A stretch of 43,201 nucleotides of DNA. It comes from Candidatus Atribacteria bacterium UBA6251 (GTDB taxonomy: Bacteria > Atribacterota > Phoenicimicrobiia > Phoenicimicrobiales > Phoenicimicrobiaceae). The notes beneath the pieces were generated by a model. That model was given only the letters and a program-made list of their open reading frames with translations. It was not told where the DNA came from and did not search any database. The translations under genes were made by a program, and so were the position numbers. The stretch lies in assembly GCA_002441285.1 (NCBI GenBank), contig DJVR01000055.1:1-43201 (forward strand). Direction: 5' to 3'. Positions 34,724-42,380 of the stretch are shown here, in pieces; within the stretch, counting starts at the first letter, position 1; the number at the start of each line of letters is the position of its first letter.

Positions 34724-35959
34724 ATGAAAAACGATCCATTTAAAACAGCTTTAAATACATTACGCGTTGCAGGTGAGATTGCAGGCTTGGAACCCAATGC
34801 AATTAAAATTCTTAGTCAACCTAAACGTGTTTTTGAATTTACCATTCCTATGAAAATGGATAATGGTGAAATTAGGATATTTAATGCTTTTAGAGTTCAT
34901 TATAATGATGCCTTAGGAGAAATTAAAAATGGGACAAGATTTGTACCCAATTTAGATTTAAATACGGTAAAAGCGTTGGGATTTTGGATGACTATCAAAC
35001 ATGCTGTTGCTAATATTCCTGCTGGTGGGGGAAAGGGTGGCATTAGAGTTGACCCTTCTGAGTTGAGTGAATGGGAATTAGAACGCCTTGTACGTGCTTT
35101 TATTCGCAAGCTACCAATGAAGGGAGCTTGGGTTGATGTGCCGGGAGCAGACATTGGGACTAGTGCGAAGACACAGGCCTGGATGCTTGACGAGTATGAG
35201 GAAATAGTAGGGTTCCATAGTCCAGCAGCAGTTAATGACAAGCCAGCAGAAGTTAATGGTACTTTAGGTAGTATGGAGGCAACCGGAACTGGTGCATTTT
35301 TTGTTACTAAGGAAGCAGTTAAGGATTTTGGATTGGCCAAAGGAGCATCAGTAGCTGTTCAGGGATTTGGAGATGTTGGTTGTACTGTAGCAAAATTGCT
35401 TTGCAACGAAGGGTTTAAAGTTATAGCGGTAAGTGATATTAAGGGTGGAGTATATTCAGAGGAAGGAATTAATGTAGAGGAACTTGCGAAACATGTTGAG
35501 GATACCGGATTTGTTGCAGGCTTTCCAGGAACAGTAGCAATAACTAATAAAGAGTTATTAGAAACGAAGTGTGATATTTTAATACCTGCTGCGGTTCAAA
35601 GTGTTATTACTGATGAAAATGCAGATAAGATAAAAGCAAAATTAATTATCGAAGGGGCAAATGGACCCACAACAACAGAAGCTGAAAAGATACTCGAAGA
35701 AAATGGAATTACAATTATTCCTGATGTATTAGCTAACTGTGGTGGTGCTATTGTGTGTAGTTTTGAACGTACCCAAGGATTAACTGATACTTACTGGGAT
35801 TTAAAAACTGTTAATGAAAAGCTTAAAGAAAGAATTTTAAAAGCCTATAAGGAGACCGTTGCAACTGCAAGAGAAAAAAATACTTCCTTTAGAAATGCTG
35901 CCTGGGTTAATGCCTTGATCAAGATAAGCAAGGCAATGAAAGCCAGAGGATGGATATAA
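34724..35959 (+). CDS. gdhA: Glutamate dehydrogenase-family enzyme
   Basis: The enzyme oxidatively deaminates an amino acid with NAD(P). The 411-aa protein has K83 (VKALGFW), K92 (MTIKHA), catalytic K104 (GGGKGG) and D143 (GADIGT), all placed as in glutamate dehydrogenases. K83 sits where glutamate dehydrogenases bind the side-chain carboxylate, which leucine dehydrogenases lack. GFGDVG at 214-219 is the dinucleotide-binding loop. Odd points: the usual GGS-x-GR-x-EATG segment reads NGTLGSMEATG, so the Arg is Met/Ser-like and the substrate could differ. It is followed after 19 nt by dctQ. Confidence 0.88.
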   Translation: MKNDPFKTALNTLRVAGEIAGLEPNAIKILSQPKRVFEFTIPMKMDNGEIRIFNAFRVHYNDALGEIKNGTRFVPNLDLNTVKALGFWMTIKHAVANIPAGGGKGGIRVDPSELSEWELERLVRAFIRKLPMKGAWVDVPGADIGTSAKTQAWMLDEYEEIVGFHSPAAVNDKPAEVNGTLGSMEATGTGAFFVTKEAVKDFGLAKGASVAVQGFGDVGCTVAKLLCNEGFKVIAVSDIKGGVYSEEGINVEELAKHVEDTGFVAGFPGTVAITNKELLETKCDILIPAAVQSVITDENADKIKAKLIIEGANGPTTTEAEKILEENGITIIPDVLANCGGAIVCSFERTQGLTDTYWDLKTVNEKLKERILKAYKETVATAREKNTSFRNAAWVNALIKISKAMKARGWI

Positions 35960-35978
35960 GAATAAGGTTGAATCTACA

Positions 35979-36506
35979 ATGAAGATATCTAAGTTATTGG
36001 CAAAGACAAATATGGTCTTGGAGAAGATAGAGGAGGTAATCCTCCGTGTGGGAGTTGGTATGCTGGCCATAATCTTAATTGTCAATGTAATAGCCAGAAA
36101 AGCAGGAACCTCGATCTATTTTATTGATGAGATAGCTATGTTTTTAGTGATTTGGATAACCTTTATTGGCTTAAGTTATGCCTCTAGGAAGGCAAGGCAT
36201 GTCCGCATGTCGGCAATATTCGACTTATCCTCGGTGAGGGTGCAAAAAATTATGATATTTGTAATTTCTACAATCAGTGCTATGGTCATGTTCTACCTGA
36301 CCTATATTTCTGTTAATTACGTATATACTACTTATCGTTGGCAACAAGTGACCCCAGCTTTAAGAATGCCCTATTGGATTGGTATCGTAGTCGTCCCGGT
36401 GGGTTTCTTCCTGGCCGGAATACATTATGTTCGGACCATTGTGAAGAACATCCAGGTAAAAGAGGAGGTCTGGCTCTCCCCTGAACAAAAGAGTGAATAT
36501 GAATAA
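35979..36506 (+). CDS. dctQ: TRAP transporter small permease (DctQ)
   Basis: DctQ is the small membrane subunit of sodium-coupled TRAP carriers. The 175-aa protein has four hydrophobic helices (about 22-42, 52-70, 92-115, 130-150) and the family-like ARKAGTSIYFIDEIAMFLVIWITFIGLSYASRKARH pattern. It lies 25 nt before dctM. No specific substrate can be read from this subunit. The genes dctQ, dctM and dctP are in order and co-directional with the enzymes on either side. Confidence 0.88.
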   Translation: MKISKLLAKTNMVLEKIEEVILRVGVGMLAIILIVNVIARKAGTSIYFIDEIAMFLVIWITFIGLSYASRKARHVRMSAIFDLSSVRVQKIMIFVISTISAMVMFYLTYISVNYVYTTYRWQQVTPALRMPYWIGIVVVPVGFFLAGIHYVRTIVKNIQVKEEVWLSPEQKSEYE

Positions 36507-36531
36507 GGAAGGAGTTTAGAGAGGAGGAGTT

Positions 36532-37815
36532 ATGTTACAATTGATGGGAGTGGTAGCGTTCACCTTGCTTTTTCTTGGTTTCCCCTTTATGGTGGTACTC
36601 ATTGCTACCTTTCTTGTAGTTAGTTTTTTCTTTTTTCCTAATCTTAATCTCAATATACTAATACAGCAAATACTGAGTGGGATTAAGCCGGCTTCTTTAG
36701 TTTGTGTGCCTATGTTTATACTGGCGGCTAATATTATTACTTCCGGACAGGCGGCCAAGAGAATGATAAATATGGTAAAGGCTTTCCTGGGACATCTATT
36801 TGGGGGCCTGCCTATAGTTACTAATGTTGCCTGTACTTTATTTGGGGCTGTATCTGGCTCCACGCAGGCAACTGTAGCTGCTATAGGGGGGACAATGAGA
36901 CCCATGCTCCTCGAGGCTGGCTATTCCAGCCCTTTTACCCTTGGTTTAATTATTAATTCCAGCGACATTGCTTTTCTTATTCCTCCCAGCATAGGTTTTA
37001 TTGTATATGGAGTAGCAACACAAACTTCTGTTGGAAAATTATTTCTTGCCGGTATTCTTCCCGGATTACTTGTTTGTGCTTTATTCTCAATCTTTTCCTA
37101 TTTTTACTCCAAATTTTATAATATTGGGCTTTATCCAAAAGCTAGTTGGGAGGAAAGGAAGCAGGTTACCAAGGAAGGCATCTTGATAATTGGTTTTCCT
37201 ATATTGATTCTTGGAGGGATCTATGGGGGGATATTCAGTCCTACGGAAGCAGCTGCTTCTTCTGTACTATATGCTTTAGTCTTAGAGGGACTGGTTTATA
37301 AATCATTAACATTTAAAAAACTCATAGATATTGCCCTGTCTACGGCAGTGGTCACTGCCGTGGTTTTCATATTGGTGGGAGCGGGGCAAGCCATATCCTG
37401 GCTTTTAAGTTATTCTGGAATATACAAACTAATTCTGCCATCTCTTTTTGGGGATGAACCTTCTGTCCTAAGGGTTATTATAATAATTAATATTGCTTAT
37501 TTCATTGCTTGTATGTTTGTTGATCCCATTGTAGCTATTTATGTTCTAAGCCCGCTTTTTGCTCCCTATGTAGCTCAAGCAGGGATTGATAAAGTTTTTC
37601 TGGGAGTATTAATAACAATGCAAGCAGCAATAGGTTCGGCTACTCCACCTTGTGGGTGTGATATCTTCACTGCCATGGTGATCTTTAAAAGACCTTATTT
37701 AGAAGTGATAAGGATGACCTGGCCTTTTGTGCTTATTTTACTAGTAGCAGTGGCCATAGTAATCACTTTTCCTGAACTGGCTCTTTTTATACCAAGGAGC
37801 GCTTTAGGGGGCTAA
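36532..37815 (+). CDS. dctM: TRAP transporter large permease (DctM)
   Basis: DctM is the 12-helix transport subunit. The 427-aa protein is almost entirely hydrophobic. It shows the family segments FGAVSGSTQATVAAIGG near residue 103, NSSDIAFLIPPSIGFIVYG, GGIFSPTEAAASSVLYAL, and the late AIGSATPPCGCDIFTAM. The start follows GAGGAGG. Its GC content and Leu codons look higher than in the housekeeping block. Confidence 0.93.
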   Translation: MLQLMGVVAFTLLFLGFPFMVVLIATFLVVSFFFFPNLNLNILIQQILSGIKPASLVCVPMFILAANIITSGQAAKRMINMVKAFLGHLFGGLPIVTNVACTLFGAVSGSTQATVAAIGGTMRPMLLEAGYSSPFTLGLIINSSDIAFLIPPSIGFIVYGVATQTSVGKLFLAGILPGLLVCALFSIFSYFYSKFYNIGLYPKASWEERKQVTKEGILIIGFPILILGGIYGGIFSPTEAAASSVLYALVLEGLVYKSLTFKKLIDIALSTAVVTAVVFILVGAGQAISWLLSYSGIYKLILPSLFGDEPSVLRVIIIINIAYFIACMFVDPIVAIYVLSPLFAPYVAQAGIDKVFLGVLITMQAAIGSATPPCGCDIFTAMVIFKRPYLEVIRMTWPFVLILLVAVAIVITFPELALFIPRSALGG

Positions 37816-37905
37816 AAAGAAAGGAGATGATGCTTATGTAATGAAAATAATTGGATAGATATATTTCTTGGATATTAATAAAATTAAACGAAAAGGAGGA
37901 TAAAT

Positions 37906-38952
37906 ATGAGAAATTTTAGGTTGATTTTAATCTTAGGATTACTAATAGTACTAATGGTTTTTGTCTTGCCTGCCGAAGCAAAAACCGAGGTCTACAAGTG
38001 GAAAATGATCTCTGAAGAAGTGACGGGGGATCCCATGACGGTCTTTGCCGAGCGATTTGCTGATCTAGTAGAAAAAAAATCAAATGGGAGAATAGAAATC
38101 GAAGTCTTTCCCTATGGTACTCTTGGAGGAGAGAGGGATATAGTTGAGCTTGTTCAGATGGGAGAGATAGAATTGGGCAGTGTAGACTATGGATGGGTTG
38201 GAGGCTTTGTGCCTCAAGCTCAGGTCTTGGCTTTACAATACCTCTGGCCAAAAGAGAATACCGCTGAGGTTATGCATGATGTTTGCCAGAATGGTCGGGC
38301 TATCCAACTACTGGAAGAAGGTTTTAGAAATAAAGGGTTTCAGTTATTAGGTGTATGGAGTTCGGGTTGGATGAGGGTCACCTCTAATGTCCCCATCCAT
38401 TCTCCGAAAGATGTCAAAGGACTTAAGCACAGGGTGATGGCAAATCCTATCCTGGTAAAGTCTTACAATACCTATGGTTTTAATGCACAAAGTTTAGACT
38501 ATGGCGAGATCTATGGAGCTCTGCAGACTGGATTATTAGATTCACAGGTCCAGCCGATGTATGCTCACTTGAGTATGGGCTTCTATGAAGTTCAAGACTA
38601 TATTACCAATTTGTGGAATGAGGCGTTCATGGTGACTCCGGTAGTTAATCGTGACCTTTTTGATAGTATACCTGAAGATCTACAGCAGATACTCTTTGAC
38701 TCCTGTGCGGAACTTATAGTACCAATGACTAACTGGTCTTTCCAGCACAATCAAGAGATTGCAGAGAAGATTAAGAAAGCTAAACCCTCAATTACACTTT
38801 ATGAACTAAATGATGAAGAGATAGTGCCCTTTAAAGAACTGGCCTGGCAAGAAGGTGGTCCCGTCAATACTTACTTGAAAATTGGTGGTGAGGGTGCTAA
38901 AGAAATACTTGATGCATTGTTGACTGATATTAAGACTGCTCAAAAACAATAA
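37906..38952 (+). CDS. dctP: TRAP substrate-binding protein, TeaA-like
   Basis: This periplasmic or lipid-free extracellular binder delivers substrate to DctQM. The 348-aa protein has a signal peptide cleaved after residue 25 (PAEA). The mature sequence has SEEVTGD at its start, the long FAERFADLVEKKSNGRI, and the ligand-face stretch GEIYGALQTGLLDSQVQPMY. From memory this pattern follows the ectoine binder TeaA of Halomonas, including a Glu equivalent to TeaA Glu9 and the TNPLL-like ANPIL segment. The ligand is therefore probably ectoine-like, but that is inference. The start follows AAAGGAGG. Confidence 0.85.
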   Translation: MRNFRLILILGLLIVLMVFVLPAEAKTEVYKWKMISEEVTGDPMTVFAERFADLVEKKSNGRIEIEVFPYGTLGGERDIVELVQMGEIELGSVDYGWVGGFVPQAQVLALQYLWPKENTAEVMHDVCQNGRAIQLLEEGFRNKGFQLLGVWSSGWMRVTSNVPIHSPKDVKGLKHRVMANPILVKSYNTYGFNAQSLDYGEIYGALQTGLLDSQVQPMYAHLSMGFYEVQDYITNLWNEAFMVTPVVNRDLFDSIPEDLQQILFDSCAELIVPMTNWSFQHNQEIAEKIKKAKPSITLYELNDEEIVPFKELAWQEGGPVNTYLKIGGEGAKEILDALLTDIKTAQKQ

Positions 38953-38977
38953 TAATTTTCGGTTTACTGAATTTTAG

Positions 38978-39007
38978 CCTATAGCACAGGTAAAACTGTG
39001 CTATAGG
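38978..39007 (+). terminator. Stem-loop after dctP
   Basis: A perfect 12-bp stem (38978-38989 with 38996-39007) with a 6-nt loop. No T-run follows. It may end or stabilise the transporter mRNA and so give dctP higher expression than the enzymes downstream. Confidence 0.5.
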
Positions 39008-39159
39008 TGGAAAGTTCCAGAATTGACAATCAATTATAATGAAATTAACTAGGTTTACAGTCATTACATGCTACGATTGTCTGCACTGTCTTTTAATGAA
39101 AGCCAAATGCAGTTCGCATAAGGTTTTTATTTATTTTTTAAGCAAGGAGAAATAATTAG

Positions 39160-40329
39160 ATGTTATATTTTGATATTAATGAATATAAGGATAGGATTAA
39201 AAAAACAAAAAAAAGAATGGAAACAGAAGGTATTGATGTTTTATTTATTTCGCAACCAGCAAATATGAATTACCTTACTGGTTATGATGGTTGGAGTTTT
39301 TACGTTCATCAGGGTGTAATTGTTTCATTAGATAAAGAAGATTCAATTTGGGTTGGTAGAGCTATGGATGCTAACGGAGCTAAAATAACCACGTTTCTTA
39401 AAGATGAAGATATAAGAGGTTACGATGATAATTATGTTCAATCAAAAACAAAACACCCGATGCAATTTGTTGCAGATATAATTAAGGAAAAAGGATGGGA
39501 TAATAAAACGATTGCCGTTGAAATGGATCAATTTTATTTTACCCATCGTTGTTATTTAGAATTAAAAAAAGCTTTACCCAAGGCAACATTTAAAGATGGC
39601 AACCTTTTAGTCAATATGGTAAGAATGATAAAATCTGAAAAAGAAATTGAATTTATGAAAAAAGCAGGGGGAATTGCTGTAAAAGTGATGCAAGCGGCTA
39701 TAGATTCTGTTAATATCGGGGTGAGGGAATGCGATACAGCAGCAAATATTTCTTATGCCCAGATAAAGGGTACTGAAGAATATGGTGGAGATTATCCGGC
39801 TATAGTGCCTCTAATAATGGCAGGCGAAAGAACAAGTACCCCTCATTTGACCTGGTCTGATAGAAAGTTTGAGAATAATGAAGCTGTTCTTTTAGAATTG
39901 TCTGGAGTGTATAAACATTATCATGCGCCTATTGCAAGGACTATTTATCTTGGTACTCCGCCTAAAATAATGAGAGAAACTGCAGATGTTGTAACAAATG
40001 GATTGGCTAAAACACTGGAATTTATTAAACCAGGAGTTACCTGTGAAGAAGTAGAAGCAAAGTGGAGAGATGCTATTTCCCACTCAACTGTTGTTAAAGA
40101 ATCACGTTTAGGGTATTCAATCGGCTTGAACTATCCACCTGACTGGGGTGAACAAACCATAAGTCTGAGGCCGGGCGATAAAACTATTTTACAGCCAAAT
40201 ATGACATTACACCTTATACCAGGCATTTGGTATAAAGAAGTTGGATTTGAAGTAGACGCATCAATAAAGATTACTGAAAACGGATATGAATCGTTATACA
40301 ATTTTCCCATGGGACTTTTTATTAAATAA
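39160..40329 (+). CDS. M24-family hydrolase, ectoine hydrolase (DoeA/EutD)-like
   Basis: DoeA/EutD opens the ectoine ring to N-acetyl-diaminobutyrate. The 389-aa protein matches that subfamily from memory at several places: TGYDGWSFYVHQG near residue 46, GDYPAIVPLIMAG, PHLTWSD, YPPDWGEQTISLRPGDKT and MTLHLIPGIWYKEVGFE. The metal ligands of aminopeptidase P are replaced (ELSGVYKHYHAPIART where the family has two Asp), as in creatinase-like enzymes, so catalysis would be metal-free. An M24 peptidase or creatinase role cannot be excluded. The start ATG follows AAGGAG. Confidence 0.75.
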   Translation: MLYFDINEYKDRIKKTKKRMETEGIDVLFISQPANMNYLTGYDGWSFYVHQGVIVSLDKEDSIWVGRAMDANGAKITTFLKDEDIRGYDDNYVQSKTKHPMQFVADIIKEKGWDNKTIAVEMDQFYFTHRCYLELKKALPKATFKDGNLLVNMVRMIKSEKEIEFMKKAGGIAVKVMQAAIDSVNIGVRECDTAANISYAQIKGTEEYGGDYPAIVPLIMAGERTSTPHLTWSDRKFENNEAVLLELSGVYKHYHAPIARTIYLGTPPKIMRETADVVTNGLAKTLEFIKPGVTCEEVEAKWRDAISHSTVVKESRLGYSIGLNYPPDWGEQTISLRPGDKTILQPNMTLHLIPGIWYKEVGFEVDASIKITENGYESLYNFPMGLFIK

Positions 40330-40367
40330 CATTCTATTTCGAAAAATTAAAGGAGGGGTAGAGATAC

Positions 40368-41102
40368 ATGTTGTATAAAGCCAAAAAGGGACAAGCAAGT
40401 TATGGTGAAGCTATAGGAATTCTTTTATTGGATACGTCATTTGCCCCTTATATCCCAGGTGATGTGGCTAATGCTACTACTTATTCCTTTCCGGTAAGAT
40501 TTAAAAAAGTAAATGGCCTTACTGTTGAAAGGATGTTTAATAAAGATGTTAGATTTTTAGATAACATGATCAATGCTGGGAAGGAATTGGTAGAAGAAGG
40601 AGTAAAAGCAATTACCGGTGATTGTGGATTTATGGCTCTATTCCAAAGAGAGATGGCCAAACAATTAGAGGTTCCCGTGTTTTTAACCAGTCTTCTTCAG
40701 TTACCTTTCCTGACAAGAATAATTGGTGAGAAGCAAAAAGTTGGAATAATTACGGCAAATTCAAAGATACTTGATAATGCTTTATTAAGAGAAGTGGACA
40801 TTAAAGATATGAATTCTATCTATATCAAAGGAGTGGAAGATAAAGAATATTTTAGAAAAGCAATTATTGAAGAAGTTGGCTGGCTTGATTTCGGGAAGGT
40901 GGAAAAAGAAGTGGTGTCTGCAGCTAAGGAGATGGTTAAAAAAGACTCTAGAATAAAGGTGATTTTATTAGAGTGCAGCTGTTTGCCTCCATATGGGGTG
41001 GCAGTTCAAGAGGCAGTAAATCTTCCGGTTTTTGATTATATCACTATGATAAACTATGTCTATTCAGCTGTTGTTAAGAAGAAATACGAGGGTTTTATGT
41101 AG
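40368..41102 (+). CDS. Asp/Glu racemase-family protein
   Basis: The family catalyses stereochemical inversion or decarboxylation using one or two Cys. The 244-aa protein has C86 in ITGDCGFM and C203 and C205 in LECSCLPPY, where the two catalytic cysteines sit, plus PGDVANATTYSFPV near residue 30. Ectoine-degradation operons such as eutABCDE carry a related protein (EutA), so a role in the same pathway is likely. The exact reaction is unknown. It ends just before the amidohydrolase gene. The start follows AAAGGAGGGG. Confidence 0.7.
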   Translation: MLYKAKKGQASYGEAIGILLLDTSFAPYIPGDVANATTYSFPVRFKKVNGLTVERMFNKDVRFLDNMINAGKELVEEGVKAITGDCGFMALFQREMAKQLEVPVFLTSLLQLPFLTRIIGEKQKVGIITANSKILDNALLREVDIKDMNSIYIKGVEDKEYFRKAIIEEVGWLDFGKVEKEVVSAAKEMVKKDSRIKVILLECSCLPPYGVAVQEAVNLPVFDYITMINYVYSAVVKKKYEGFM

Positions 41103-41139
41103 ATGTAATTTAGAAATGAGGGAATTAATAAAATATATT

Positions 41140-42318
41140 ATGGATATAAAAAAGAAAATAACAAGTCTAAAAGATGAATTAATTAAATTAAGAAGAGATT
41201 TTCATAAACATCCCGAATTGGGGTTTGAAGAGTACAGGACTGCAGAAATTGTAGCAAATTATCTTGAAAAGTGCGGATTAAATGTAAAAAGAGGTATTGC
41301 AAGAACAGGTGTTGTTGCTCTACTTGAAGGGAATGCACCAGGTCCTACTTTACTCTTGCGTGCCGATATGGACGCCTTACCTATTCAAGAAGAAAATGAG
41401 GTATTTTATAAATCCATAAATAATGGAGTAATGCATGCCTGTGGACATGATGCTCACACAGCTATACTCTTGATAGCCGCAAAAATCCTTTCTGATTGCC
41501 GGGAGGAAATAAAAGGAAATATTAAATTTGTCTTTCAGCCTAACGAAGAAGTTGGTGGGGCAAAATTAATGGTAGAAGAAGGAGTTCTTGAAAATCCTCA
41601 GGTAGATGCTGCGATGGCTCTACATTTATGGACGCCATTGGAAAGTGGAACAATTGGAGTGGTAGCTGGTCCTATAACAGCAACTCTCGATGTCTTTAAC
41701 CTTGAAATTAAAGGAAAAGGAGGACATACAGGTTATCCGGAGAAGGCAGTAGACCCAATTATTGCATCCGCTAATATTATTCAGGCTATCCAAACCATAC
41801 AAACAAGAGAAATAAGCGCGTCAAAACCTATCATTATTATGTTTACTAAAATAAAAAGTGGAGTAAAATCTAATATTATACCTGATACAGTTAGTTTAGA
41901 AGGGACAATAAGGTATTTTTATAAAGAGGGATCGAAGAATGAAGAGAAATTAAAGAAAAGATTTAAAAGAATAGTAGAAGCTATTTGTAAAGCTTATAGG
42001 ACGAAATATAAATTAAAATTTTATAATGAGAATCAGTCAGTCATTAATGATCCTGATATGACAAAATTAGTGGAAACTGCAGCTGAAGAAGCTTTAGGTA
42101 ATAGTAATAGAATTATATCTTATATCTCTACTGCCGGAGAGGATTTTTCTGAGTTTGCAGATAGAGTTCCGAGTGTTTTCTATTTTGTTGGAGCTGGCAG
42201 TATAGAAAAAGAATCCTGTTACCCTCATCATAATCCGCGTTTTAATATCGATGAGGATGTAATGTCAATCGGAGTTGAAATTCATGTCCGTAGTGCATTA
42301 GAATTTTTTAACAAATAG
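41140..42318 (+). CDS. M20-family amidohydrolase
   Basis: M20D enzymes remove N-acyl groups from amino acids with two zinc ions. The 392-aa product (from ATG 41140) has the metal-site motifs ACGHDAHT (C101, H103, H106), PNEEVGG (E136/E137), H162 in ALHLW and the HHNPRFN near the C-terminus, plus RRDFHKHPELGFEE at the start. ATG 41116 is an alternative start, and the frame reads further upstream into the racemase gene, which is not favoured. It could deacylate N-acetyl-diaminobutyrate formed by the preceding hydrolase. That is inference. Confidence 0.85.
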   Translation: MDIKKKITSLKDELIKLRRDFHKHPELGFEEYRTAEIVANYLEKCGLNVKRGIARTGVVALLEGNAPGPTLLLRADMDALPIQEENEVFYKSINNGVMHACGHDAHTAILLIAAKILSDCREEIKGNIKFVFQPNEEVGGAKLMVEEGVLENPQVDAAMALHLWTPLESGTIGVVAGPITATLDVFNLEIKGKGGHTGYPEKAVDPIIASANIIQAIQTIQTREISASKPIIIMFTKIKSGVKSNIIPDTVSLEGTIRYFYKEGSKNEEKLKKRFKRIVEAICKAYRTKYKLKFYNENQSVINDPDMTKLVETAAEEALGNSNRIISYISTAGEDFSEFADRVPSVFYFVGAGSIEKESCYPHHNPRFNIDEDVMSIGVEIHVRSALEFFNK

Positions 42319-42380
42319 TAAATGAGTAATTTTAAGACAGAGTAAGATATAGTAAAAAATAAAACTCAGGAGGCACCCAA

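Noticed and set aside
39023..39040. TTGACA and TATAAT as a promoter for the M24 gene
   Set aside because: Both boxes are perfect but only 6 nt apart, which cannot form a normal sigma-70 promoter. A different partner box is possible but was not found.
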